DNA of 39,793 nucleotides. Source: Tychonema bourrellyi FEM_GT703. GTDB lineage: Bacteria > Cyanobacteriota > Cyanobacteriia > Cyanobacteriales > Microcoleaceae. The notes below the pieces were generated by a model, which was given only the letters and a program-made list of their open reading frames with translations, made no database searches and was not told the origin of the DNA. Of this stretch, positions 32,169-39,734 are shown piece by piece. The position numbers were made by a program, and so were the translations under genes. Where the stretch lies: contig NZ_NXIB02000021.1 of assembly GCF_002412335.2 (NCBI RefSeq), positions 1 through 39,793 of the forward strand, in the 5' to 3' direction. The number at the start of each line of letters is the position of its first letter. Positions within the stretch are counted from its first letter, which is position 1.

Positions 32169-32372
32169 ATGATGACTACTCAATCTTCTTCTTCTTCTTC
32201 TTCTATTTTGCAACAAACGGCACGGTTGACGCTTTCAACACCCGTGCAAGCCACGCTCTACATTTCCCTATGCGCTTTGACTGTCTGGACTGTTTACTTT
32301 ACAACTTATCCCGCCGTCCATGATAAGGTACACTCTCTACGCCACCACACTTTGATGGTTAGTTGTCACTAG
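32169..32372 (+). CDS. cbtB: CbtB, small cobalt-transport subunit
   Basis: CbtB is a 60-70 residue, single-span membrane protein that goes with CbtA in predicted B12-regulated cobalt uptake. Here a serine-rich start (QSSSSSSSILQQ) precedes one membrane helix (ATLYISLCALTVWTVYFTTY) and the C-terminal metal-binding motif HDKVHSLRHHTLMVSCH (residues 51-67), which is diagnostic. GAGG stands before the double ATG. The gene is directly under the cobalamin riboswitch. A cbtA gene is not found downstream. Confidence 0.9.
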   Translation: MMTTQSSSSSSSILQQTARLTLSTPVQATLYISLCALTVWTVYFTTYPAVHDKVHSLRHHTLMVSCH

Positions 32373-32421
32373 ACAAGATGGTTTTGATTTGATTTGAAAT
32401 ATTGCACCATTTTCAAGAACC

Positions 32422-32506
32422 TGTAGGGGCGGGCGATGCCCTGAGCGTAGTCGAAGGGTTCACAAACAGCTTTAAAAGGTACAGACAGCTTAAATAAACC
32501 CGCCCC
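32422..32506. repeat. GGGGCGGG inverted repeat (family C) between cbtB and the next gene
   Basis: TGTAGGGGCGGG (32422-32433) and AAACCCGCCCC (32496-32506) enclose CTGAGCGTAGTCGAAGGGTT, also found in complementary form inside the element at 11033-11136. It separates cbtB from the 393-residue gene and may weaken their cotranscription. Confidence 0.65.
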
Positions 32507-32542
32507 ACCCCACGCAAGAGTCCTTAAAAGTCCAGAATAAAA

Positions 32543-33724
32543 ATGTCAAAATTAAAGTTTTCTGCGCTCATCAGTGCTGTTTGCATGATGAGTATAGTTT
32601 TTTATGGTTGGGTCGGGTTTTCGCAGTCTCCACAACCAACTGTGCGACTCACTACCGAACCGCAAATCAGTCAGATTTTACCCTTTGAAGCCGAGTCAAC
32701 TACACCTTTACCTCCAGTATCGTTAAAGCTGCAAGCCTTAGATGCAGCGGGTATTCCCTTAGAGAATGCTCGAATTAAGTTGACAATTCTAACTCCGCCT
32801 AAAAATCCTTGGTTTACCACCGATTTTCCGATTGTGGAGGGAACAAAGTTGCTGGAGATAGAGGCTATTGCACCTAAAGGTGAGTTACAAATCCAGCAAA
32901 TGTTGCCGATTCGGGGAAATTATCAATTGTTAGCAAATGTGACTCCGATCGCACAAAATGCTTTTACCCCTATTCAGCAAACTTTAACACTATCCGTACC
33001 GGAAAACGTGGTGAAGTATCGCAATTTCGGGATTTTAGCTGCGATTTTGTTAGTTGTTGGGCTAAGTGGCGGTTTGGTGATTGGAGGGAAGCAACAAATC
33101 CAAACAGGAGAAATAGCACCACAGAAAGTGCGATTGCTATTGAGTGGAGGGATCATAATTGCGATCGCTACCTTGTTATATGTTAATGTCAGCGCTGAAA
33201 TCGCTCAGTCTGAGATGTCGATGCCAATGTCTCACATGATGGAATCTAAACCGACAGAAAAAACAAAGCCGATTATGCAATCTCAGGGTTTGCAGGTGCG
33301 ACTTTCAGGAGATGTTAGTGCCACAGTAGGTAAAACTGCTAATTTACAAGTTCAAGTCACCGACACCAAAACAAATCAACCTGTCACAGATGTATTGTTG
33401 AATATTAAAGTCACTCCAGCCGAAGATGAGTGGATTGCTTTTGCCTACAAAGGTGCGCCAGATGCAGCCGGAAAACTGTTATGGCAAGAGCAGTTTTTTG
33501 ATGGCGCACCTCATAAAGTTGAGGTAGAAGTTTCTCCCCAACCAAATGCAGCCCGTCAGTTTCCACCATTGCAGGTTTCACAAACTATCGAAGTTGAGGG
33601 AGTTGCGCCTCCTCTTTCAGTGCGGTTGACTGTTTTGGCTTACTTGACAGGCATTGTAGTTGCGGGAATGGCGATCGGATTTGGATTGCAACGCCTTTTG
33701 CTTGGGCGATCGCGACTAATTTAA
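32543..33724 (+). CDS. Uncharacterised membrane protein with two beta-sandwich domains and a Met/His-rich loop
   Basis: The first residues (FSALISAVCMMSIVFYGWVG) form a signal peptide or anchor. Two extracytoplasmic beta-sandwich (YtkA/FixH or Ig-like) domains follow: residues about 45-160 (LKLQALDAAGIPLENARIKL) and about 255-355 (LQVQVTDTKTNQPVTDVLLN). Between them are two membrane helices (NFGILAAILLVVGLSGGLVI and LLLSGGIIIAIATLLYVNVS) and the loop EMSMPMSHMMESKP, rich in Met and His. A last helix (LTVLAYLTGIVVAGMAIGFG) ends the protein. It is the only other gene after cbtB, so a role in cobalt uptake in place of CbtA is possible (inference). Confidence 0.75.
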   Translation: MSKLKFSALISAVCMMSIVFYGWVGFSQSPQPTVRLTTEPQISQILPFEAESTTPLPPVSLKLQALDAAGIPLENARIKLTILTPPKNPWFTTDFPIVEGTKLLEIEAIAPKGELQIQQMLPIRGNYQLLANVTPIAQNAFTPIQQTLTLSVPENVVKYRNFGILAAILLVVGLSGGLVIGGKQQIQTGEIAPQKVRLLLSGGIIIAIATLLYVNVSAEIAQSEMSMPMSHMMESKPTEKTKPIMQSQGLQVRLSGDVSATVGKTANLQVQVTDTKTNQPVTDVLLNIKVTPAEDEWIAFAYKGAPDAAGKLLWQEQFFDGAPHKVEVEVSPQPNAARQFPPLQVSQTIEVEGVAPPLSVRLTVLAYLTGIVVAGMAIGFGLQRLLLGRSRLI

Positions 33725-33777
33725 CCGAGGTGCGTGCGATCGACTATGATTAGATCGATCGCCAAAAATCACTCTTG

Positions 33778-34698
33778 TCAGCGTTTCGGATTTGAGAGAT
33801 TTTGAAATTCCCGACTTCCCTGATAGCCAGATAAATCAGCTAACTCCTTCAAAGATTTTTGCCCTTGGTAAAACTTACCGTTAATTTCCCAAGTAGGAGT
33901 CCCCTGAATTTTGGCTGCTTGACAAAGATCAGGCCTCGCATTTTTCCCTTGAGGATTACACTCGATATAATTGAAAATGCGAGCCGCCTCCTTGCCAAAA
34001 CTGTCCTTCTGCATCTGACAATGAGAGCAGGTAAAAGAGCCGTACATTTTAGCTCCCACTCTTTTTAAATGCTGTGCTAAAGCAATTTCTGAGGGGCCAG
34101 AAATCGTCGTAGTATTCATGCTAGTCTCCCTAGCTGTGCCGAGATTATTCACATCAGCATAAAGAGCCAGAGAAGAAATCAGCACTAACATAGATACCAG
34201 AATTCCGATGAAAAATAGTTGCCCGATATCATCCCATTCGCGACCGATTAATGCTAAGAAAAACAAGCTAGTTGATATCAAAGCAGAAGCAATACAGTAA
34301 ATACAAGCTGCTTTGATATCAACAGTCAATACATACATCAGATAGCCACTGAAAATCATCATTGCTGTGCCACCAGCAAACAGAAATAGTCCCGTCCAAG
34401 ACTCTAAAGTAGAGCGGAGACTTTTCTGTTCAGAGGGATTGACAAATAGGGGGGCTACTGCAAAAATAATCATGCTCAAATAGCCCAAAAAACCAAAGAG
34501 AGAAAGAGGCAAACCAAAGACATAGGCATAGGGACTCGAAAGCACGATATCGCAGCCGGCTATGGGACAAGTTACCGCTCCTTGCGATAACTTGACAGCC
34601 GTTAGATAGGCAGTAATCGCAGCCCCAATAGTTGCGATTCCTGCCATAATTGGGCGGGAATATCGATGAATCCAGGGCAGAGAACGTTGACGACGCAT
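33778..34698 (-). CDS. VKOR-thioredoxin fusion protein (disulfide-bond generating)
   Basis: A bacterial vitamin-K-epoxide-reductase homologue fused to a thioredoxin-like domain; it oxidises protein thiols outside the membrane and passes electrons to quinone. The VKOR loop cysteines are in VTCPIAGCDIVLSSPYAYVF (Cys44 and 49), the quinone-site pair in ACIYCIASALIS (Cys132 and 135), and the thioredoxin pair in YGSFTCSHCQMQ (Cys224 and 227). Five membrane helices precede the thioredoxin part. Length (306 aa) matches the known cyanobacterial enzyme. It ends the metal operon, 55 bases after the NicO-like gene. The C-terminal domain has a stand-alone paralogue at 25061. Confidence 0.93.
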   Translation of the reverse strand: MRRQRSLPWIHRYSRPIMAGIATIGAAITAYLTAVKLSQGAVTCPIAGCDIVLSSPYAYVFGLPLSLFGFLGYLSMIIFAVAPLFVNPSEQKSLRSTLESWTGLFLFAGGTAMMIFSGYLMYVLTVDIKAACIYCIASALISTSLFFLALIGREWDDIGQLFFIGILVSMLVLISSLALYADVNNLGTARETSMNTTTISGPSEIALAQHLKRVGAKMYGSFTCSHCQMQKDSFGKEAARIFNYIECNPQGKNARPDLCQAAKIQGTPTWEINGKFYQGQKSLKELADLSGYQGSREFQNLSNPKR

Positions 34699-34753
34699 AA
34701 TATTTTTTCCGGTACTGGATGTTTCGCAAGACTAGAGTTTATTACCAACCATT

Positions 34754-35404
34754 TTACACTTTGATGAAATAAGCCACAACTGCTAAAACTATTAACATTG
34801 CTCCGGTTAATCCTTGTTCGTGATCCTCGAAAAAATGCAGCTTTTCTTCTAAAGCATTAACTCCTTTCATTCCGAAATCTACTAGCAAAACCATTCCCAA
34901 AACTGTCACGACTAAGTAGACGACAGAAACTACAAGTATGCCGACCCAACCAATCGTTCCTGCGGAAAAATAATAGGCTTCAATCTCAATGCAAGGCGAG
35001 AAAAACATTCCTGTTCCTAAAACAGCTAGGATTTGAAATTGCGATCGCTTGGTAGTTAAATTAGCTGTTTCAACGTGATGGTGGTGGTGCTGTTTGCGAG
35101 AACTATCTAACTCTGCCAAAAGATAGATAATTCCTAAAACCAATAAAACTAAAGGCGCAATGATTTTAGCAGCCTCTACATAGGTAGCAGCGAACTTGTA
35201 ACCGAATAAGCCGACGACAATTCCGATTAGGATAATGCTGAGAGTATGAGCAACTCCTGTAATTACTGTTGCCCGCAAAGTTTCGCTGCGAGACCAATTT
35301 TCAGTTTTACCAATGGCAATTAAAGGCATCCAGTGGTTGGGAATTAATGCGTGAATCATACTAAGAGCTAGACTTCCCAACAGAATTTTGATGATACTTT
35401 CCAT
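34754..35404 (-). CDS. NicO/HupE-like membrane protein with a His-rich loop
   Basis: Six hydrophobic helices. The first includes SMIHALIPNHWMPLIAIG, which fits the H-A-x-x-P-[DN]-H signature of the NicO/RcnA group of Ni/Co carriers. A cytoplasmic loop has LAELDSSRKQHHHHHVETAN, a candidate metal-binding region. It is 216 residues. AGAGGAAAG just before the ATG at 35404 makes that start better than the TTG at 35470, which touches the ATPase stop. It lies between the metal ATPase and the VKOR gene, so one transcript is likely. Substrate not certain. Confidence 0.78.
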   Translation of the reverse strand: MESIIKILLGSLALSMIHALIPNHWMPLIAIGKTENWSRSETLRATVITGVAHTLSIILIGIVVGLFGYKFAATYVEAAKIIAPLVLLVLGIIYLLAELDSSRKQHHHHHVETANLTTKRSQFQILAVLGTGMFFSPCIEIEAYYFSAGTIGWVGILVVSVVYLVVTVLGMVLLVDFGMKGVNALEEKLHFFEDHEQGLTGAMLIVLAVVAYFIKV

Positions 35405-35470
35405 TTGCTTTCCTCTACAAATTGCTACAACGAGGGAGGAATTGCCGGCCCTCCTGGAGTTTTCAGCCAA

Positions 35471-37456
35471 CTATTTCAAAACTCTAGTAGCATTAAAAAT
35501 AGCAGCGAGAGCTACCCCAACATCGGCAAAAACAGCTTCCCACATTGTCGCTAACCCAAAAGCACCCAAAGCAATAAATATGCCTTTGACTGACATGGCA
35601 AAAATGATATTTTGCCAAACAATATTGTGAGTTTTTCGGGCAATTTGGATGGCTTCAGCCACCTTTGACGGTGCATCTGACATAATTACAACGTCGGCAG
35701 TTTCGATCGCCGCATCCGAGCCCAAACCCCCCATCGCTATTCCCACATCAGCTCTAGCAAGCACGGGTGCATCATTAATTCCGTCCCCGACAAAGACAAT
35801 TTTATCGCCTTTTTTAGATTGGCTAATAAGTTTTTCGATCGCCTCAACTTTTCCTTCGGGTAATAACTCAGCTAAGTAGGAATCTAAACCGAGCTTTTTC
35901 GCAACACTATCGGCTACAGCTTGATTATCTCCTGTGAGCATCACGATTCGCTCAACACCCAATTTCTTGAGGTCGCGAATCGCCTGTACTGCATCTTCCT
36001 TAAGCTCGTCAGCAATCAAAATATGGCCAGCGTAGCGGTTGTCTACCGCTAAATGGACAACAGTACCGCCCGCATTACAGACATCGTGAGGGATATTTTC
36101 TCGGTGCAACAAACGGTCATTTCCGGCAATCACAATTTGATTATTTACTTTGGCTCGAATTCCATGTCCCCCTATTTCTTCGTAATCTTTCACATCAGAT
36201 GAATCTATCTTGCCGCCATAAGCTTCCACGATCGATTTCGCCACTGGGTGATTTGATTGAGATTCTATTTTAGCGGCTATTTCCATTAACTCTGTTTGGG
36301 AAAAACCATTTGCAGGCACAATTTGCGCTACTTTAAAAACTCCTTTTGTCAAAGTTCCGGTTTTGTCTAAAACTACTATCTTGACTGCTGTCAGGGTATC
36401 TAGAAAAGTCGAACCTTTAACCAAAATACCGCCCTTGGCTGCACCGCCAATTCCCCCAAAATATCCCAGAGGAATGCTAATCACCAATCCGCAAGGACAG
36501 GAAATAACTAATAAGACAAGGGCGCGGTAAACCCATAAAAATCTGTCTGCATTAGTTACTCCTGAAATGAACAAAGGCGGAATCAATGCCACTGCTAGTG
36601 ATGCAAATACTACAAAAGGCGTGTAGTAGTTAGCAAATTTGGTAATAAATTTCTCAGTTGCAGCTTTTTTGCTTCTGGCATTTTCTACTAATTCCAGAAT
36701 TCGGGATATTGAAGATTCACCGAAGACTTTGGTCACTTTGACGGTGAGAACTCCTGTTTGGTTAATTGTTCCTGCTAAAACTGTTTCTCCTACTTTCACG
36801 GTTCGAGGGACTGATTCGCCAGTGAGTGCAGATGTGTCAATCTGAGAATTGCCGTCGATAATTTCACCGTCTAAGGGGATTTTTTCTCCTGGTTTGACAA
36901 GGATGATATCGCCGACGGCTACGGTTTCTGGTGCAACTTTTTTGATGTCGCCATTTTGCTTGAGGTTGGCGCTGTCTGGGCGAATTTCTAAGAGCGATCG
37001 GATCGATTGACGCGATCGCCCGATCGCAAAATCTTGAAAAAGTTCTCCAATTTTGAAGAACAACATCACCCCGACTGCTTCGGGCAATTTATGAATAGCT
37101 AAAGCGCCGAGTGTTGCTATAGTCATTAAGAAGTTTTCATCAAACACTCTACCTCGCAGAATGTTGCGGCCGGCACTGGTTAAAACATTCCATCCACTCA
37201 AAAGATAGGCTGGGATGAAAACCAGATATTCACCGATAGAATAGGGCGTGTTGTGCAGTTTTTCTTCAAAAATTAAACCGCCGACAAATAGTACAACCAC
37301 CAATATCACAGGAACCAATTCTTGCTTCAGGTTAAAATCTCCGTTCCCGTGGTCATGATCGTGGCCGTGGTCATGGTCATGGTTATGATTCTCATGGCTG
37401 CGATCGTGGTCATCGTGACTACAGCACCCGGAATCGCTCGACTTAGCTTTTTGCAT
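35471..37456 (-). CDS. P1B-type heavy-metal ATPase (Zn/Cd/Co class)
   Basis: An efflux pump for soft or borderline divalent metals. The N-terminus has no CxxC ferredoxin-like domain but a His/Asp stretch (HDDHDRSHENHNHDHDHGHD) after GCC, probably a metal sensor. Motifs: LTGESVPRTV, the membrane metal site ISCPCGLVISIPLGYFGG (CPC near 320), phosphorylation VVLDKTGTLTKG (Asp near 363), the SNHPVAKS loop, and VGDGINDAPVLARADVGIAM near 556. The last helix (AVFADVGVALAAIFNATRVL) has the Asp-x-Gly of Zn/Cd pumps (P1B-2), and CPCG instead of CPCA is a variant of that group. It is 661 aa and first in a three-gene operon under a SmtB-type operator. Confidence 0.92.
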   Translation of the reverse strand: MQKAKSSDSGCCSHDDHDRSHENHNHDHDHGHDHDHGNGDFNLKQELVPVILVVVLFVGGLIFEEKLHNTPYSIGEYLVFIPAYLLSGWNVLTSAGRNILRGRVFDENFLMTIATLGALAIHKLPEAVGVMLFFKIGELFQDFAIGRSRQSIRSLLEIRPDSANLKQNGDIKKVAPETVAVGDIILVKPGEKIPLDGEIIDGNSQIDTSALTGESVPRTVKVGETVLAGTINQTGVLTVKVTKVFGESSISRILELVENARSKKAATEKFITKFANYYTPFVVFASLAVALIPPLFISGVTNADRFLWVYRALVLLVISCPCGLVISIPLGYFGGIGGAAKGGILVKGSTFLDTLTAVKIVVLDKTGTLTKGVFKVAQIVPANGFSQTELMEIAAKIESQSNHPVAKSIVEAYGGKIDSSDVKDYEEIGGHGIRAKVNNQIVIAGNDRLLHRENIPHDVCNAGGTVVHLAVDNRYAGHILIADELKEDAVQAIRDLKKLGVERIVMLTGDNQAVADSVAKKLGLDSYLAELLPEGKVEAIEKLISQSKKGDKIVFVGDGINDAPVLARADVGIAMGGLGSDAAIETADVVIMSDAPSKVAEAIQIARKTHNIVWQNIIFAMSVKGIFIALGAFGLATMWEAVFADVGVALAAIFNATRVLK

Positions 37457-37489
37457 GGTTTTTCCTGGGTTTATCCCAACACCTGATAG

Positions 37490-37509
37490 TATGAATAGGT
37501 GTTCATATT
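37490..37509 (-). promoter_or_regulatory. SmtB/ZiaR-type (ArsR family) operator upstream of the metal ATPase
   Basis: Read on the minus strand: ATATGAACACCTATTCATAC. It is an imperfect palindrome with the TGAA-C-A...T-TTCA form of the binding sites of SmtB and ZiaR (the smt site has TGAACAGTTATTCA). It starts about 34 bases before the ATPase ATG, so it overlaps the expected promoter. Metal release of the repressor would induce the efflux operon. No arsR/smtB gene is in the window, so the regulator must be encoded elsewhere. Confidence 0.75.
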
Positions 37510-37553
37510 GTAGTCAAAAATAAAATATACTATATTTTTAACTCAAAATCTAG

Positions 37554-37673
37554 TATGACGACGTAAATATCGGTGCCAATGCTGTAGTTTTATCAGACAT
37601 TCCAGCCGATCAAACTGCTGTTGGTATTCATGCCAAGATTCTTCAATCTACCAAAAACCAGGAAAATGCTTAG
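37554..37673 (+). pseudogene. C-terminal relic of a serine acetyltransferase (CysE-like)
   Basis: The frame reads DDVNIGANAVVLSDIPADQT, then AVGIHAKILQSTKNQENA and a stop. This is the last left-handed beta-helix turn and tail of a hexapeptide acetyltransferase such as CysE. It has no start and is preceded by a TAG, with the rest of the gene missing. Its stop overlaps the ATG of the next acyltransferase gene. Confidence 0.7.
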
Positions 37674-38322
37674 ATCAACATTGCAAAAAATTATCCGCCA
37701 TCTTGCCATGCGTTACGGCAAGTTCCGTGGCCTTTACATCCAATTCTGTAATCCTTGTTCCGAAGAATACACCGAATTTCTCCGCCGCCACGGCAACTTG
37801 TACGCGATCGGCGAAAATTGCAGCATCTGGCCAAATACCGTCTTTGGAGATCCCGCCTACGTCCGCATCGGCAACAACGTTCACTTCTCTTCTTGTACCC
37901 TGATCGGCCATGACGGCTCGATCGCCATGCTTGACCGGGCTTACAACGTTAAACTAGATGCCGTAGGCAAGATAGACATCCGCGACAACGTATTTATCGG
38001 CTTAAATGTGATCGTTCTTCGCAATGTCACCATCGGCCCAAATGCGATCGTCGCCGCCGGTGCCGTCGTCACCAAAGATGTCGCCGAGGGCGATATAGTT
38101 GCCGGCGTCCCCGCCAGACCGATAGGCCGCGTCGAAGACTTAGTGAAAAAATTGCAAGCCGAAACTCAAAGCCTGCCCTGGGCCGATTTGATTAACAGCC
38201 GCGAGGGCAGCTTCGACCCCGAAATTGAACCCGATCTCGTAAAGTTACGAGTGACCCACTTCTACGGCAACACATCCACTCCAACTGCGGCCCAATTCCA
38301 GCAATCTCCCCACCCAAGTTAG
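37666..38322 (+). CDS. Hexapeptide-repeat (left-handed beta-helix) acyltransferase
   Basis: Repeats such as YAIGENCSIWPNTVFGDPAY, VRIGNNVHFSSCTLIG, IDIRDNVFIGLNVIVLRNVT and IGPNAIVAAGAVVTKDVAEG build the helix, and GDIVAGVPARPIGRVEDLVK is the usual acetyltransferase ending. The His in LIGHDG may be catalytic. About 40 N-terminal residues are helical; 50 residues after the beta-helix are unusual. The acceptor (sugar or amino acid) is unknown; relatives in polysaccharide clusters act on sugars. The frame extends up to 37621 through the CysE relic, but the ATG at 37666 with AGGA just before it is better. Confidence 0.82.
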   Translation: MLRSTLQKIIRHLAMRYGKFRGLYIQFCNPCSEEYTEFLRRHGNLYAIGENCSIWPNTVFGDPAYVRIGNNVHFSSCTLIGHDGSIAMLDRAYNVKLDAVGKIDIRDNVFIGLNVIVLRNVTIGPNAIVAAGAVVTKDVAEGDIVAGVPARPIGRVEDLVKKLQAETQSLPWADLINSREGSFDPEIEPDLVKLRVTHFYGNTSTPTAAQFQQSPHPS

Positions 38323-38347
38323 AGATTCTTCTTAAGATAAATTGCAC

Positions 38348-38450
38348 TATAGCAATCCTTGCAGGAGTCGTAAATTTTTTACCCCACCCCAACCCTCCCC
38401 GAACCCGCGGGGAGGAAGTAAGAATTCACAAATGATTTAGGATTGCTATA
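38348..38450. mobile_element. TATAGCAATCC-ended element (family B copy 2)
   Basis: It begins TATAGCAATCCTTGCAGGAG and ends AAATGATTTAGGATTGCTATA. The last 21 bases are the exact complement of the start of copy 1 at 17499. The interior (CCCCACCCCAACCCTCCCCG) is C-rich. It lies between an acyltransferase gene and a VOC-protein gene, both of which read towards it. Confidence 0.75.
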
Positions 38451-38567
38451 TTTTAGAAAAATATTGTTAAGTTGGTAGCGAACGTTACTAGGGATTAAGA
38501 GTAATAACTATTCTCAGTTTCTGATTGAGATAGAGAATGATTATCCATCACCGTCAGTCAATCCTAA

Positions 38568-39002
38568 CTAATTAAGTCGTCGAATAAACTCTAAAGGCAA
38601 ACCGTCTGTATCGGCAATAAAAGCGACTTCGTAAACATTTTGCCCGATCGCCTGTTGAGTCGGTTCTAATAAAACTTTCAGTGGCTGAAACTGGCTTGGT
38701 TCCTCCTTGGCTGCTTCCTCAAACCGCTGTTTGAGAGACTGCAACCAAGTAGGCAAATCAGTTGTCGCCTCTGTCAAATCAAAAGATAAATGATAGTATC
38801 CAACATAATGCTCATCACCGAAAGCATCAGGCGCGGGTTTCGGTTCCGGGATTTGAATCAGTTCGATGCGTCCGTTGAGGCCTTCCATCCAACAGGCTAG
38901 AGTATAACCTGTGGTAAAGCGATCGCTCACAGTAAATCCTAACTGTTCGTAAAAGGCGATCGCTTTGTGAATGTTAGCAGTACGAATCGAGGCGTGGTGC
39001 AT
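38568..39002 (-). CDS. VOC-family (glyoxalase-like) protein
   Basis: A vicinal-oxygen-chelate fold with two beta-alpha-beta-beta-beta units: [29 protein letters not shown] and GRIELIQIP in the first; [31 protein letters not shown] in the second. Candidate metal ligands are the His at residue 3, Glu of RIELIQ, His of YYHLSF and Glu of PLEFIR, all at family positions. Specific reaction (lyase, dioxygenase or resistance protein) is not inferable. 144 aa is typical. STRR lies directly upstream. Confidence 0.87.
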   Translation of the reverse strand: MHHASIRTANIHKAIAFYEQLGFTVSDRFTTGYTLACWMEGLNGRIELIQIPEPKPAPDAFGDEHYVGYYHLSFDLTEATTDLPTWLQSLKQRFEEAAKEEPSQFQPLKVLLEPTQQAIGQNVYEVAFIADTDGLPLEFIRRLN

Positions 39003-39008
39003 TTGATT

Positions 39009-39190
39009 TTAGATTGGGGAATTGGGCATTGGGAATTGGGCATTGGGCATTGGGCATTGCTAATTGGGAATTGGGCATTGGGCATTGGGCATTGGGCATT
39101 GCTAATTGGTAACTGGAACCAACAAATGACTAATCACTAATGACTAATCACTAATAACCAATAACTAATAACCACTAACAAATAACTAAT
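39009..39190. repeat. STRR arrays between the VOC gene and the TIGR02652 gene
   Basis: GGGCATT/GGGAATT heptamers (about 39014-39105), then ACTAATG and ACTAATA heptamers to 39190. The array fills the 190-bp gap, which also has to hold the VOC promoter. Confidence 0.9.
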
Positions 39191-39192
39191 GA

Positions 39193-39702
39193 CTATTCAA
39201 ACAACCGAAAATAGGGATATCGAATCGGAGCTCCCGGCTCTTTTTCCAAATCAAAATTAATCACTTCCCAGCAAGGTTCTTCCTGGGATTCCGGGCTAAA
39301 ATCGACTGGTAAACCGTAAAGCTTCGGCATCGGCGATTCCGATTCACCCCGCCAAGATGTGCTGCGCTCTAAATAAACGCTGATTAATTCCCGATAGCGT
39401 TGGGCAATAATGATGCGAGTTGCTCGGTAGCCTTGAGTATAGAGTCGATCGAGCGCTTCGTGAATTTCAAACCGAATTCCATCGGGGTGGGTATGCTGGC
39501 GATACCATTCATCCTCCCAGTGGCGCCAGTGTCGCCCAGACTGAAGGTGAACTAAATCCCCCGTTTTTGGATCTGCCTCAAATACCCCATGACGCGGACA
39601 CAAATAGGCATCCGTGAGAGTTAGAGCCGGAATTGTTTGGCGACAGTGGGGACACTGAATCTCCGGGCCAAACATCGGGTATTGCAAGGCTACTTCGATC
39701 AT
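39193..39702 (-). CDS. TIGR02652-type conserved cyanobacterial zinc-ribbon protein
   Basis: The start MFGPEIQCPHCRQTIPALTL and LCPRHGVFEADPKTGDLVHL hold CxxC and CxxH pairs, a probable zinc ribbon. It continues HWRHWEDEWYRQHTHPDGIR and CWEVINFDLEKEPGAPIRYP. I recognise this as a family restricted to cyanobacteria with no known function. Starts are possible at 39702 (169 aa) or 39675 (160 aa, at MFGPEI); the open frame begins with a TTG at 39732. A group II intron end lies directly upstream. Confidence 0.82.
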   Translation of the reverse strand: MIEVALQYPMFGPEIQCPHCRQTIPALTLTDAYLCPRHGVFEADPKTGDLVHLQSGRHWRHWEDEWYRQHTHPDGIRFEIHEALDRLYTQGYRATRIIIAQRYRELISVYLERSTSWRGESESPMPKLYGLPVDFSPESQEEPCWEVINFDLEKEPGAPIRYPYFRLFE

Positions 39703-39734
39703 GTAGTGCGTCCCAAAATATTTTCTCTGCAAAA

